This document shows, piece after piece, positions 35,365 through 44,448 of a stretch of DNA of 64,000 bases. Under the pieces are notes generated by a model. The model saw nothing but the letters and a program-made list of their open reading frames with translations. It was not told where the DNA came from and did no database searches. A program made the translations under genes and the position numbers. The stretch is from NCBI GenBank assembly GCA_020852865.1, contig JADYZZ010000045.1, positions 1-64,000 of the forward strand, given 5' to 3'. The stretch's first letter is position 1. Each line of letters opens with the position of its first letter. Source of the stretch: Rubrivivax sp. (GTDB lineage Bacteria > Pseudomonadota > Gammaproteobacteria > Burkholderiales > Burkholderiaceae_C).

Positions 35365-35982
35365 ATGCCCGACGGCCGAAGCGCGCTGCACGCGACGCGG
35401 CTCGTGATCTACGGGCGCGACGGCATCCTCAACGAATACCGCGCCGACCACGTCAAGGCGCCCGAGGAATGGGTGCCGGTGCGCGGTGCGCTGGAGGCGG
35501 TGGCGCGGCTCAACCACGCCGGCTGGCACGCCGTGGTGGCCACGAATCAGTCGGGCATCGGACGCGGGCTGCTCGACATGGCGACGGTCAACGCCGTGCA
35601 CGCGCACATGAACCGGCTGCTGATGGCCGCCGGCGGCCGCATCGACGCCGTCTTCTTCTGCCCGCACGCGCCCGAGGTCGAGTGCGACTGCCGCAAGCCG
35701 CTGCCGGGCATGATGTTCGATATCGGCAGGCGCTACGGCGTCGATCTGGCGCAGGTGCCGATGGTGGCCGACACGCTGCGCGACCTGCTGGCCGCGCAGG
35801 CCGCGGGCTGCCAGCCGCACCTCGTGCTCACCGGTCGCGCGGCCGCGCTCGGCGACGACGAGTTGCGTCGGCTGCTGCAGCAGGTGCCGCGCACGCAGGT
35901 GCACGAGGATCTGCCGGCTTTCGCGCAGTTCCTGCTCGAGCGCGAGCACAGCACCGCGTCGGTGCCGGGCAGCCTGATCTGA
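35365..35982 (+). CDS. gmhB: D-glycero-beta-D-manno-heptose 1,7-bisphosphate 7-phosphatase-like HAD protein
   Basis: A 205-residue HAD-superfamily protein of the GmhB family, which removes the 7-phosphate from heptose bisphosphate in ADP-heptose synthesis for lipopolysaccharide. Most motifs are intact: ATNQSGIGRG (motif II), the zinc ligands CPHAPEVECDCRKP, and MVADTLRDLLAA (motif IV). Motif I is changed: the usual LDRDG(T/V)IN reads VIYGRDGILN, so the nucleophilic first Asp is Gly (codon GGG at 35413-35415), while the general acid/base Asp remains. This should abolish normal phosphatase chemistry unless another residue takes over. It lies 22 bases after glyS. Its stop codon is the first TGA of a palindromic repeat. 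Confidence 0.85.
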   Translation: MPDGRSALHATRLVIYGRDGILNEYRADHVKAPEEWVPVRGALEAVARLNHAGWHAVVATNQSGIGRGLLDMATVNAVHAHMNRLLMAAGGRIDAVFFCPHAPEVECDCRKPLPGMMFDIGRRYGVDLAQVPMVADTLRDLLAAQAAGCQPHLVLTGRAAALGDDELRRLLQQVPRTQVHEDLPAFAQFLLEREHSTASVPGSLI

Positions 35983-36044
35983 GAGCCTGTGCGCCTGTGA
36001 GGCCATGCATCGCGGGCGTGATTCATGACTTCACAGGCTCCGAG
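35980..36044. repeat. Dispersed palindromic repeat, full copy D1
   Basis: Starts TGAGAGCCTGTG at the gmhB stop codon and ends CTTCACAGGCTCCGAG, with inner arms CATGCAT and GTGATTCATG around CGCGGGC. It is a full imperfect palindrome of ~65 bases and can form a long hairpin between gmhB and plsC. Confidence 0.85.
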
Positions 36045-36048
36045 CGCG

Positions 36049-36100
36049 TCCGTGCAGGCATGAATCACGCAGGGCGCGATTCGCATCTTCACAGGAGTCC
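36049..36100. repeat. Dispersed palindromic repeat, full copy D2
   Basis: Immediately after D1, the pattern recurs: CGTGCAGGCATGAATCACGC, then GGGCGCGATTCGCATC and TTCACAGGAG. Two full copies in tandem occupy nearly the whole 140-base gmhB-plsC interval. Confidence 0.8.
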
Positions 36101-36122
36101 CGGCGGCGGCACCCGCGCCGCC

Positions 36123-36899
36123 ATGAACCGCGTCGGCTGGGCCCTGCGCTCGCTCGTGTTCGTGCTCTTCCTCGTGCTCACGGTCGTGCCCTGGGCCAGC
36201 GCGATCGTGCTGGCGGCGCCGTTCGCGAGCCCCACCGCGCTGTACTGGGGCTGCGTGCGCTGGCTGCGCGTGGCGCTGTGGGGCTGCCGCACGATCTGCG
36301 GCGTGCGCGCGCGCGTGCGCGGCATGGAGAACGTGCCCGGCGCCGACGGCGGCCGCGCCGTGCTGCTCGCGCCCAAGCACCAGAGCATCTGGGAGACCTT
36401 TGCGCTGCCGACACTGATGCCGCGTCCGCTGGCCTACGTGTTCAAGCGCGAGCTGCTGCACATCCCCTTCTTCGGCTGGGCGATGGGGCGGCTGGACATG
36501 ATCCACATCGATCGCAGCAAGCGCGCCGAGGCCCTGACCCTGGTGGCCGAGCAGGGCCGCAGGCTGTTCGCTCAGGGTGTGTGGGTGATCATGTTCCCCG
36601 AGGGCACACGCACGCCGCGCGGCAGCCAGGGCCGCTACAAGTCGGGCGCGGCGCGCCTGGCGCTGGCTGCGGGCGTGCCGATCCTGCCGATCGCCGTGGC
36701 CTCGGCGCGCTGCTGGCCGCGGCGCAGCTTCCTGCTGCGCCCGGGCATCGTCGACGTCGTCATCGGAGCGCCGATCGCGCCGCAGGGCCGTTCGCCCGAG
36801 GATACGATGCGCGCGGTCGAGCGCTGGATCGAGGCCGAGATGCGGCGCATCGATGCGCCGGCCTATCGCGACGCCGCCGCGCCGGATCGCGGCTGCTGA
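36123..36899 (+). CDS. plsC: 1-acyl-sn-glycerol-3-phosphate acyltransferase
   Basis: A 258-residue lysophosphatidic acid acyltransferase that makes phosphatidic acid in the inner membrane. A hydrophobic helix lies at residues ~8-38. The acyltransferase motifs follow: APKHQSIWETFAL (the HX4D box, here with Glu instead of Asp, a variant I recall from other betaproteobacteria), MIHIDRSKR, VIMFPEGTRTPRGSQGRYKSGAARLA and VPILPIAV. The ATG at 36123 fits the first helix. It is separated from gmhB by two palindromic repeats. The same acyl-phospholipid theme continues in the ligases and acyltransferases elsewhere in the window. Confidence 0.93.
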   Translation: MNRVGWALRSLVFVLFLVLTVVPWASAIVLAAPFASPTALYWGCVRWLRVALWGCRTICGVRARVRGMENVPGADGGRAVLLAPKHQSIWETFALPTLMPRPLAYVFKRELLHIPFFGWAMGRLDMIHIDRSKRAEALTLVAEQGRRLFAQGVWVIMFPEGTRTPRGSQGRYKSGAARLALAAGVPILPIAVASARCWPRRSFLLRPGIVDVVIGAPIAPQGRSPEDTMRAVERWIEAEMRRIDAPAYRDAAAPDRGC

Positions 36900-36933
36900 G
36901 CGGCGCGCCCGCTCGCCTCGGCCCCCGCCGCCC

Positions 36934-36960
36934 GCGCCGTTGGCGCCGTTGGCGCCGTTG
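36934..36960 (+). repeat. Three tandem 9-bp repeats (GCGCCGTTG)
   Basis: GCGCCGTTG is repeated three times in a row, followed by a degenerate CCGCCGTGG. It lies in the 140-base interval between plsC and the YgjP-like gene. The sequence GCTGAGCGGCGCGCC also occurs twice, at the plsC stop and near 36986, so this leader probably arose by local duplication. Confidence 0.8.
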
Positions 36961-37004
36961 CCGCCGTGGCGCTCGGCCACGGCCGCTGAGCGGCGCGCCG
37001 CCCC

Positions 37005-37031
37005 TTGCCCTGCAGATGTGCTGCCTACAAT
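37005..37031 (+). promoter_or_regulatory. Possible promoter of the YgjP-like gene
   Basis: TTGCCC and TACAAT are spaced by 15 bases, with TACAAT ending nine bases before the ATG at 37040. The -10 box is good, but the spacing is short and the leader would be almost absent. Confidence 0.35.
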
Positions 37032-37039
37032 TCGCGCCC

Positions 37040-37951
37040 ATGTCCGATGCGGCGGCCGAGCCCGACTTGCCCGTGCAGCTCTCGCTGTTCGGCGACATGC
37101 GCACCGACTTGGGCGCGGCGCCCGGGCGGCAGGCGCCGCCGTCGATGCCGCGACCGCCGGCGCCGCCCGGTGCCCCGGTCGCGGTGCTGGCCCCGGCCCC
37201 GGCCCCGGCCGCCGGCACGCGCGAGATCCGCCTGGGCGCGCAGCGCGTGGCCTACGCGCTGCGGCGCGCACGCCGGCGCAGCATCGGCTTCGTCGTCGGC
37301 CCCGAGGGCCTGAGTGTCGCCGCGCCGCGCTGGGTCGGTCTGGCCGAGATCGAGGCCGCGCTGCGCGAGAAGTCGGCCTGGATCCTGCGCAAGCTGCACG
37401 AGCAGCACGAACGCACGCGTCGCCTCGAAGCGGCGCGCATCGAGTGGCGCGACGGCACCCGCATCCCCTTCCTCGGCGAGCCGGTGATCGTGGTGCTCGA
37501 TGCGCGCATCGACGGCCAGATGCTGCGCGGCGCCGAGGGTACGCTGCCCGGCGTGCCGCGCCTCACGTTGCATGTCGGGCTGCCGCACCCGGCACGGCCC
37601 GAGCAGATCCGCGACGCAGTACAGAGCTGGCTGCAGCGCCAGGCGCGCCGCATCTTCGAGGAGCGTGCGGCGCTGTACGCCGAGCGTCTGGGCGTGCGCG
37701 TGCGGCGTCTCGCGCTCAGCGCCGCCGCCACGCGCTGGGGCAGCGCCAGCGCCGACGGCTCGATCCGGCTGAACTGGCGCCTCGTGCACTTCGGCCTGCC
37801 GGTAATCGACTACGTCGTGACGCACGAACTCGCCCACCTGCAGGAAATGCACCACGGCCCGGCCTTCTGGGCGGTGGTGCGCGCGGCACTGCCCGGATTC
37901 GAGGCCGCGCGCGGCGCGCTGCGCACCGAGGTGCTGCCTGTCTTCGAGTGA
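37040..37951 (+). CDS. YgjP/SprT-like (DUF45, M48-type) metallopeptidase
   Basis: A 303-residue protein. Residues 1-65 are a proline/alanine-rich region beginning SDAAAEPDLPVQLSLFG; from ~75 the DUF45/YgjP domain follows with VAYALRRARRRSIGFVV, SAAATRWGSASADGSIRLNW and the zinc motif YVVTHELAHLQEMHHGPAFW, where HExxH plus a downstream His coordinate zinc. YgjP-type proteins are predicted metal-dependent hydrolases of unknown substrate. The family usually starts near residue 65, so the N-terminal extension is unusual; LPVQLSLFG resembles the QL[SD]LF-type clamp-binding peptide, which is a speculation. The ATG at 37040 follows a TACAAT box. Confidence 0.87.
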   Translation: MSDAAAEPDLPVQLSLFGDMRTDLGAAPGRQAPPSMPRPPAPPGAPVAVLAPAPAPAAGTREIRLGAQRVAYALRRARRRSIGFVVGPEGLSVAAPRWVGLAEIEAALREKSAWILRKLHEQHERTRRLEAARIEWRDGTRIPFLGEPVIVVLDARIDGQMLRGAEGTLPGVPRLTLHVGLPHPARPEQIRDAVQSWLQRQARRIFEERAALYAERLGVRVRRLALSAAATRWGSASADGSIRLNWRLVHFGLPVIDYVVTHELAHLQEMHHGPAFWAVVRAALPGFEAARGALRTEVLPVFE

Positions 37952-38032
37952 GCCGCGAGGCGCGGCGGGCTGCGCCTCCTTGCCCCCTATGATCGACGCT
38001 CCCCCGAAACGCCGCCAGCGCGGAGTCGCCCC

Positions 38033-39211
38033 ATGAACCTGCCCGGCCTCGACTTCCACCTCGGTGCGGACATCGACGCGCTGCGCGACGCGGTACGCGC
38101 CTTCGCCGCGGCCGAGATCGCGCCGCGTGCTGCCGAGATCGACCGCAGCGACCGCTTCCCGCCCGATCTGTGGCGCAAGATGGGCGCGCTCGGCGTGCTC
38201 GGCGTCACCGTGCCCGAGGCGTACGGCGGCGCCGGCATGGGCTACCTGGCGCACATGATCGCGATGGAGGAGATCAGCCGCGCCAGCGCCGGCGTCGGCC
38301 TGTCGTACGGCGCGCACAGCAACCTGTGCGTCAACCAGATCCGGCGCAACGGGACCGAGGCGCAGAAGCGCAAGTACCTGCCGCGGCTGGTGAGCGGCGA
38401 GCATGTGGGCGCGCTCGCGATGAGCGAGGCCGGCGCCGGCTCCGACGTCATCGGCATGAAGCTGCGCGCCGAGGACAAGGGCGGGTACTACCTGCTCAAC
38501 GGCAGCAAGATGTGGATCACCAACGGCCCGGACGCCGACACGCTGGTGGTCTACGCCAAGACCGAGCCCGAGCTCGGCGCGCGCGGCGTCACCGCCTTCC
38601 TGATCGAGCGCGCGTTCAAGGGCTTCGCGGTCGCGCAGCGGCTCGACAAGCTGGGCATGCGCGGCAGCCCGACCGGCGAGCTGGTGTTCGACAACGTCGA
38701 GGTGCCGGCCGAGAACGTGCTGGGCGCCCTCAACGGCGGCGCCAAGGTGCTGATGAGCGGGCTCGACTACGAGCGCGCCGTGCTCGCCGCCGGCCCGATC
38801 GGCATCATGCAGGCGGTGCTCGACAACGTCGTGCCCTACGTGCACGAGCGCAAGCAGTTCGGCCGGAGCATCGGCGAGTTCCAGCTCATCCAGGGCAAGC
38901 TCGCCGACCTGTACACCGCGCTGCAGGCCGGCCGCGCCTTGTGCTACACGGTCGGCAAGAATCTCGACGCGCTCGGCGCCGAGCATGTGCGCCGCGTGCG
39001 CAAGGACTGCGCCAGCGTCATCCTGTGGTGCGCCGAGAAGGCCACCTGGATGGCCGGCGAGGGCATCCAGATCTTCGGCGGCAACGGCTACATCAACGAC
39101 TATCCGCTCGGACGCCTGTGGCGCGACGCCAAGCTCTACGAGATCGGGGCGGGCACGAGCGAGATCCGCCGCATGCTGATCGGCCGCGAGCTGTTCGGCG
39201 AGACGATGTGA
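38033..39211 (+). CDS. ivd: Isovaleryl-CoA dehydrogenase
   Basis: A 392-residue FAD-dependent acyl-CoA dehydrogenase closest to isovaleryl-CoA dehydrogenase of leucine breakdown (isovaleryl-CoA to 3-methylcrotonyl-CoA, electrons to ETF). [18 protein letters not shown] and the catalytic Glu in [15 protein letters not shown] are diagnostic: in this enzyme the base lies on helix G rather than at the C-terminus. [10 protein letters not shown] and [17 protein letters not shown] bind FAD and substrate. The ATG at 38033 has GGAG eight bases upstream; a TATGAT box lies at 37988. The usual partners (methylcrotonyl-CoA carboxylase) are not adjacent. Confidence 0.93.
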   Translation: MNLPGLDFHLGADIDALRDAVRAFAAAEIAPRAAEIDRSDRFPPDLWRKMGALGVLGVTVPEAYGGAGMGYLAHMIAMEEISRASAGVGLSYGAHSNLCVNQIRRNGTEAQKRKYLPRLVSGEHVGALAMSEAGAGSDVIGMKLRAEDKGGYYLLNGSKMWITNGPDADTLVVYAKTEPELGARGVTAFLIERAFKGFAVAQRLDKLGMRGSPTGELVFDNVEVPAENVLGALNGGAKVLMSGLDYERAVLAAGPIGIMQAVLDNVVPYVHERKQFGRSIGEFQLIQGKLADLYTALQAGRALCYTVGKNLDALGAEHVRRVRKDCASVILWCAEKATWMAGEGIQIFGGNGYINDYPLGRLWRDAKLYEIGAGTSEIRRMLIGRELFGETM

Positions 39212-39323
39212 GCGAGCCGCGGCGACGCCTCGGCGCGATCGGCGGCGGCACGGCCGCGCCGCCGCCGCGGCTGCGCCGCGCCGGCGGTGCGTTGCGGCAG
39301 GCCGACGCGCCGCGCGCCCTGTG

Positions 39324-39911
39324 ATGGACGCATGCGCCGACCTTCCCGTGCTGGCCGGGACACGCTGCACGCTGCGGGCGCTGCGTCCGGCCGACGCGCC
39401 CTCGCTGCAGCGCCACGCCGACGATCCGCAGGTGGCCCACAACCTGTTCGACGCCTTCCCGCAGCCGTACACGCAGCAGGACGCCGAGGCCTGGTGCGGG
39501 CCGATGCATCGCGAGCCGCGCTTCGGCCATGTTTTCGGCATCGTCGTCGAACGCGACGAGGTGGCCGGCTGCATCAGCGTCGCGCCGCAGGCGGGTCTCT
39601 GGGCCTGCAGCGCGGCAGTCGGCTACTGGCTCGGGCGCGCCTATTGGGGGCGGGGCGTCACCAGCGAGGCGCTGGCGCTGCTGACCGCCTGGGCCTGGGG
39701 CGCACTGCCGCACGTGACGCGGCTGTGGATGCCGATCTATGCGCGCAACCTGGGCTCGCAGCGCGTGGCGGCCAAGGCCGGCTACGCGCTCGAGGGCCGC
39801 ATGCCCCTGGCCGTGTGCAAGTCCGGCGAGGCGATCGACGCCGTCGCCTACGGCTGCATCCGTCCCGGGCTGGCGCCGGGCGCGGCGGCCCTGCCTACAC
39901 TCGGCGCATGA
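39324..39911 (+). CDS. GNAT family N-acetyltransferase (RimJ/RimL-like)
   Basis: A 195-residue acetyltransferase that uses acetyl-CoA. The fold elements are TLRALRPADAPSLQRHADDP, GYWLGRAYWGRGVTSEAL (the acetyl-CoA-binding R/QxxGxG/A region, here RAYWGRGVTSEA) and YARNLGSQRVAAKAGYALEG, the typical end of RimJ/RimL proteins that acetylate N-terminal or small-molecule amines. The target is unknown. ATG at 39324 is used; a GTG at 39321 is directly before it. The stop overlaps an ATG upstream of the carbonic anhydrase. Confidence 0.88.
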   Translation: MDACADLPVLAGTRCTLRALRPADAPSLQRHADDPQVAHNLFDAFPQPYTQQDAEAWCGPMHREPRFGHVFGIVVERDEVAGCISVAPQAGLWACSAAVGYWLGRAYWGRGVTSEALALLTAWAWGALPHVTRLWMPIYARNLGSQRVAAKAGYALEGRMPLAVCKSGEAIDAVAYGCIRPGLAPGAAALPTLGA

Positions 39912-39970
39912 GCGCACCGTGCCGCCCGCATGACGCTCGTCTTGCGGCGCACGGCGCGGAGGATCGATTC

Positions 39971-40642
39971 GTGAGCACCGAACCGAACGACCTGCTGGCG
40001 GCGAACCGCGCCTGGGCCGGCGCCACCGAGGCGCGCGAACCGGGTTTCTTCACCCGGCTGGCGCGCCAGCAAAGCCCAAGGTACATGTGGATCGGCTGCG
40101 CCGACAGCCGTGTGCCGGCCAACGAGCTGGTGAGCCTGCTGCCGGGCGAGCTGTTCGTGCACCGCAACGTGGCCAACGTGGTGGTGCACAGCGATCTCAA
40201 TGCGCTGTCGACCGTCCAGTTCGCCGTCGAGCACCTGAAGGTCGCGCACATCATCGTCGTCGGCCACTACGGCTGCGCGGGCGTGCGCGCGGCGATGCGC
40301 GACCTGCGCGTGGGCCTGGCCGACAACTGGCTGCGCCACGTGCAGGACGTGCGGCTGCGCCACCGCGAACAGCTCGACGCCCTGCCGCCCGAGCGGCAGG
40401 AAGACGTGCTGTGCGAGATGAACGTCATCGAGCAGGCGGGCAACGTGGCGCGCTCGACGGTGCTGCAGGACGCCTGGGCGCGCGGCCAGAAGCTGGCGGT
40501 GCACGGCTGGGTCTACGGCCTGCGCGACGGCCTGCTCAAGGATCTGGGCGTCACGATGGACGGGCCGCAGGCCGTGCTCGAGGTGCCCGCCGCCGCGCTG
40601 CGGCGCTGCGCGTGCGCAGGCGCCGGACAGGAGCCGCAGTGA
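39971..40642 (+). CDS. can: Beta-class carbonic anhydrase
   Basis: A 223-residue beta-carbonic anhydrase interconverting CO2 and bicarbonate. The zinc ligands are in [12 protein letters not shown] (Cys, with the Asp-Arg dyad) and [10 protein letters not shown] (His, Cys). HRNVANVV and [11 protein letters not shown] complete the fold; the size is close to E. coli Can (220). The start GTG at 39971 is chosen because GGAGG lies eight bases upstream and the family start follows; an in-frame ATG at 39908 overlapping the previous stop (ATGA) would add 21 residues. The stop overlaps the GTG of aceK. Confidence 0.94.
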   Translation: MSTEPNDLLAANRAWAGATEAREPGFFTRLARQQSPRYMWIGCADSRVPANELVSLLPGELFVHRNVANVVVHSDLNALSTVQFAVEHLKVAHIIVVGHYGCAGVRAAMRDLRVGLADNWLRHVQDVRLRHREQLDALPPERQEDVLCEMNVIEQAGNVARSTVLQDAWARGQKLAVHGWVYGLRDGLLKDLGVTMDGPQAVLEVPAAALRRCACAGAGQEPQ

Positions 40643-42483
40643 AGGAAGGCATGTTCCCGCGCCAGCTCAACGATCGGCGCGCCTTCGGCATCGCCAAGGC
40701 GATGCTGGAGGGCTTCGACCGCCACTACCGCCTGTTCCGCGCCGCCAGCGCCGCCGCCAAGGGCCGCTTCGAGCGTGCCGACTGGCACGGCCAGCAGCGC
40801 GCGCAGCGCGAGCGCATCGAGTTCTACGACCTGCGCGTGAACGAGGCGGTGGAGCGGCTGCGCCAGGAGTTCGACGCCGCCACGCTGTCGATGGACACCT
40901 GGCAGCAGGCCAAGCTGCACTACATCGGGCTGCTCACCGGTCACGGCCAGCCCGAGCTGGCCGAGACCTTCTTCAACTCGGTGACGGTCAAGCTGCTGCA
41001 CCGCAACTACTACCGCAACGACTTCATCTTCGTGCGCCCGGCGGTCAGCACCGAATACCTCGAGAGCGACGACCCGGCGGCGCTGCCGACCTACCGCGCC
41101 TACTACCCGACGCGCGAGACGCTGCACGCGACCTGGAAGCGCATCGTGCACAACTTCCAGCTCGACTGCGAGTTCGAGGACCTCGAGCGCGACGCCGACC
41201 ATGTCGTGCAGGCGATGCTGGCCGAGCTCGGCGGCCTGCGCCTGCGCACCAACTTCCAGATCCAGGTGCTCTCCAGCCTCTTCTACCGCAACAAGGGCGC
41301 CTACATGGTGGGCAAGATCGTCAACGGCTTCGTCGAGACGCCGTTCGCGCTGCCGATCCTGCACGCCGACGACGGTGCGGCCGGCGGCGCGAGCGGCCGC
41401 CGGCTCGTCATCGACGCGGCGCTGTTCGGCGAGGAGGACCTGCTGATGATCTTCAGCTACGCGCGCGCCTACTTCATGGTCGACATGGAGATCCCGAGCG
41501 CGTACGTGCAGTTCCTGCGCGCGCTCATGCCGCGCAAGGCGCGCTCGGAGCTGTACAACGCGCTCGGGCTGCAGAAGCAGGGCAAGAACATGTTCTACCG
41601 CGACTTCCTGTCGCACCTGCGGCACAGCAGCGACAAGTTCCGCATCGCGCCGGGCATCAAGGGCATGGTGATGCTGGTGTTCGACCTGCCCTCGTTCCCC
41701 TACGTGTTCAAGGTCATCAAGGACTTCTACCCGCCGCAAAAGGAGACCACGCGCGAGCTCATCAAGAGCAAGTACCTGCTGGTCAAGCAGCACGACCGCG
41801 TCGGCCGCATGGCCGACACGCTCGAGTACAGCGACGTCGCCTTCCCGCGCCAGCGCTTCGAAGACGAGCTCGTCGCCGAGCTGCGGCAGTTCTGCCCGAG
41901 CCTGCTCGAAATGGACGGCGAGACCATCGTCATCCGGCACCTGTACATCGAGCGGCGCATGATCCCGCTCAACATCTACCTGCAGGAGGCCACGCCCGAG
42001 CAGATCGAGCACGCCGTCGTCGAGTACGGCAACGCGATCAAGGACCTGGTGGCGGCCAACATCTTCCCCGGCGACATGCTGTGGAAGAACTTCGGCGTCA
42101 CGCGCCAGGGCCGCGTCGTCTTCTACGACTACGACGAGATCGAGTACATCACCGAGTGCAACTTCCGGCGCGTGCCGCCGCCGCGCAACGCGGAGGAGGA
42201 GATGTCGGGCGAGATCTGGTACCGGGTCGGCCCCAAGGACGTCTTCCCCGAGACCTTCGGCCCCTTCCTGCTCGGCAACGCGCAGGTGCGCGAGGTGTTC
42301 ATGGCGCACCACGCCGAGCTGCTCGATGCCGCGTTCTGGCAGGGCCACAAGGAGCGCATCGCCGCCGGTCATGTGCACGACGTGTTCCCGTACGACCCGG
42401 CCAAGCGCTTCGTGCACGCGCGGCGCTCGGCGCGGCGGCCGGCGGCTGCGGCTGCGGCGCACAATCGCGCAACCGTGTCCTGA
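40639..42483 (+). CDS. aceK: Isocitrate dehydrogenase kinase/phosphatase
   Basis: A 614-residue bifunctional enzyme that phosphorylates and dephosphorylates isocitrate dehydrogenase, switching carbon between the TCA cycle and the glyoxylate shunt. The AceK regulatory domain ([38 protein letters not shown]) is followed by the kinase domain: [20 protein letters not shown] with the ATP-binding Lys (FKVIKD), [12 protein letters not shown] and [28 protein letters not shown] (catalytic and metal residues). The length matches the family. The start is GTG at 40639 with AGGAG five bases upstream, overlapping the carbonic anhydrase stop. It implies a working glyoxylate shunt elsewhere. Confidence 0.96.
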   Translation: MKEGMFPRQLNDRRAFGIAKAMLEGFDRHYRLFRAASAAAKGRFERADWHGQQRAQRERIEFYDLRVNEAVERLRQEFDAATLSMDTWQQAKLHYIGLLTGHGQPELAETFFNSVTVKLLHRNYYRNDFIFVRPAVSTEYLESDDPAALPTYRAYYPTRETLHATWKRIVHNFQLDCEFEDLERDADHVVQAMLAELGGLRLRTNFQIQVLSSLFYRNKGAYMVGKIVNGFVETPFALPILHADDGAAGGASGRRLVIDAALFGEEDLLMIFSYARAYFMVDMEIPSAYVQFLRALMPRKARSELYNALGLQKQGKNMFYRDFLSHLRHSSDKFRIAPGIKGMVMLVFDLPSFPYVFKVIKDFYPPQKETTRELIKSKYLLVKQHDRVGRMADTLEYSDVAFPRQRFEDELVAELRQFCPSLLEMDGETIVIRHLYIERRMIPLNIYLQEATPEQIEHAVVEYGNAIKDLVAANIFPGDMLWKNFGVTRQGRVVFYDYDEIEYITECNFRRVPPPRNAEEEMSGEIWYRVGPKDVFPETFGPFLLGNAQVREVFMAHHAELLDAAFWQGHKERIAAGHVHDVFPYDPAKRFVHARRSARRPAAAAAAHNRATVS

Positions 42484-42496
42484 GAGGAGCCTCGTC

Positions 42497-43675
42497 ATGG
42501 CCGATCCGATCGTCATCGTCTCCGCGGCGCGCACGCCCATCGGCGGCCTGCTGGGCGACTTCGCCGGCCTCGCGGCCTGGGAGCTGGGCGCGGTGGCCGT
42601 GAAGGCCGCGCTCGAGCGCGCCGGCGTGCCGGGCGATGCCGTCGACGAGGTTCTGCTCGGCTGCTGCCTGATGGCCGGCCAGGGCCAGGCGCCGGCGCGC
42701 CAGGCAATGCGCCGCGCCGGCCTGCCCGACGCCGCCGGCGCCGTCACGCTCAGCAAGATGTGCGGCAGCGGCATGCGCGCGATGATGTTCGCGCACGACA
42801 TGCTGGCCGCCGGCAGCGCCGAGGTGATGCTGGCCGGCGGCATGGAGAGCATGACCAACGCGCCGCATCTCGTGTTCGCGCGCAAGGGCGTGCGCTACGG
42901 GGCCGCGCAGATGTTCGATCACATGGCGATGGACGGCCTCGAGGACGCCTACGAGCGCGGCAAGGCGATGGGCGTGTTCGCCGAGAGCTGCGTCGCCAAG
43001 TACGGCTTCACGCGCGAGGCGCAGGACCAGTTCGCCATCGCCTCCACCACGCGCGCCAAGCAGGCCAACGAGGACGGCAGCTTCGACTGGGAGATGGCGC
43101 CGGTCACGCTCTCGGGCAAGGCGGGCGACACGGTCGTCAAGCGCGACGAGCAGCCCTTCAAGGCCAAGCTCGACAAGATCCCGGGCCTCAAGCCCGCGTT
43201 CAAGAAGGACGGCACCATCACCGCCGCCAACGCCAGTTCGATCAGCGACGGCGCCGCCGCGCTGGTGCTGATGCGCGAAAGCACCGCCAAGGCGCGCGGC
43301 TGCAAGCCGATCGCCCGCATCGTGGGCCACGCCGTGCACGCGCAGGCGCCGGAGTGGTTCACGACGGCGCCGATCGGCGCCATCGCCAAGGTGCTGAAGA
43401 AGGCCGGCTGGAGCAGCGGCCAGGTCGACTTGTGGGAAGTCAACGAGGCGTTCGCCGCCGTCACGCTGGCCGCGATGAGCGAATTCAAGCTCCCGCACGA
43501 GATCGTCAACGTGCACGGCGGCGCCTGTGCGCTCGGCCACCCGATCGGCGCCAGCGGTGCGCGCATCGTCGTCACGCTGCTCGGCGCCTTGCGCAAGACC
43601 GGCAAGAAGCGCGGTGTCGCGACGCTGTGCATCGGCGGCGGCGAAGCGACGGCGCTGGCCGTCGAGATGGTCTGA
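42497..43675 (+). CDS. Acetyl-CoA C-acetyltransferase (thiolase)
   Basis: A 392-residue thiolase. It condenses two acetyl-CoA or cleaves 3-ketoacyl-CoA. The acyl-carrying Cys is in SKMCGSGMRAMM (~residue 90), and the second set, NEAFA, His in CALGHPIGASGARIV and the final Cys in VATLCIGGGEAT, is intact. It is 14 bases downstream of aceK with a GAGAGGAG ribosome binding site. It may serve polyhydroxybutyrate/acetoacetyl-CoA synthesis or degradation of acyl-CoA, in line with adjacent acyl-CoA dehydrogenases. Confidence 0.94.
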   Translation: MADPIVIVSAARTPIGGLLGDFAGLAAWELGAVAVKAALERAGVPGDAVDEVLLGCCLMAGQGQAPARQAMRRAGLPDAAGAVTLSKMCGSGMRAMMFAHDMLAAGSAEVMLAGGMESMTNAPHLVFARKGVRYGAAQMFDHMAMDGLEDAYERGKAMGVFAESCVAKYGFTREAQDQFAIASTTRAKQANEDGSFDWEMAPVTLSGKAGDTVVKRDEQPFKAKLDKIPGLKPAFKKDGTITAANASSISDGAAALVLMRESTAKARGCKPIARIVGHAVHAQAPEWFTTAPIGAIAKVLKKAGWSSGQVDLWEVNEAFAAVTLAAMSEFKLPHEIVNVHGGACALGHPIGASGARIVVTLLGALRKTGKKRGVATLCIGGGEATALAVEMV

Positions 43676-43738
43676 TGCAGCCCGCGGCGAGTGCGTCGTT
43701 GGCTGCCGCAGGCGTCGTGCGGCGCGGCCGGGTCGCAC

Positions 43739-44416
43739 GTGCTTGACGGCGCCGCGTCCGTGCCGGCGCTGCTGCCCGCGGGCGCGCAGGCTGCGGTGTT
43801 CGCGGCCGCGATCTTCGTGCTCAATGCGACGCCGGGCGTCGACGTGCTGCTCACCGTCAGTCGCACGCTGGCCGGCGGCGCGCGCGCCGGCGCCGCGGCG
43901 GCGCTGGGCATCACCGCCGGCTGCGTCGTGCATGCGCTCGGCGCGGCGTTCGGGCTGGCGGCGCTGATCGCGCTCTATCCGGCCGCGCTGCACGTCGTGC
44001 AATGGGCCGGTGCGGCCTATCTGGCCTGGCTCGGCGTCGGCATGCTGGTTCGCGCCTGGCGCGCCGCGCCCGACGCGCCGGCCGTGCCGAAGGCGGCGAC
44101 GCGCAGCGGCCTGGGCGAGTGGCGCGTCGGGCTGCTGTCCAACCTGCTCAACCCGAAGATGCCGCTGTTCTTCCTCGCCTTCCTGCCGCAGTTCGTGCCC
44201 GCGGCCACGCCGAGCCGCACTGTCTCGCTGCTGTTGCTGGGTGCGTGGTTCTCGCTGCAGAGCCTGCTGTTCCTGCTCGTGCTGGTGGCCCTGGCGGCGC
44301 GCCTGGGGCAGGCGAGCGCGAGCGAACGCCTGCGTCGCTGGACGGGCGCGGCCGGCGGGCTGCTCTTCGTCGGCCTGGCGCTGCGGCTGCTGCGCGAGCG
44401 CCCGGCCGGCGCGTGA
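43739..44416 (+). CDS. LysE/RhtB family exporter
   Basis: A 225-residue inner-membrane protein with about six hydrophobic segments, matching LysE/RhtB amino-acid exporters. FVLNATPGVDVLLTVSRTLAG is the family's helix-1 signature (normally NPGP..), and LLSNLLNPKMPLFFLAFLPQFV is the second. The NATPGVD variant replaces the commoner TPGP, which may alter substrate. The start is uncertain: GTG at 43739 is given; GTG at 43691 or 43757 are alternatives. The substrate is unknown. It lies between thiolase and an acyl-CoA dehydrogenase on the same strand. Confidence 0.85.
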   Translation: MLDGAASVPALLPAGAQAAVFAAAIFVLNATPGVDVLLTVSRTLAGGARAGAAAALGITAGCVVHALGAAFGLAALIALYPAALHVVQWAGAAYLAWLGVGMLVRAWRAAPDAPAVPKAATRSGLGEWRVGLLSNLLNPKMPLFFLAFLPQFVPAATPSRTVSLLLLGAWFSLQSLLFLLVLVALAARLGQASASERLRRWTGAAGGLLFVGLALRLLRERPAGA

Positions 44417-44448
44417 GCGGCCCGGATGCGGGCCACGGGAGGGACGCG

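Noticed and set aside
36350-36420. Defective acyltransferase because PlsC has HQSIWE in place of HX4D
   Set aside because: The Glu variant is, to my recollection, standard in betaproteobacterial PlsC proteins, so it is not treated as an anomaly.
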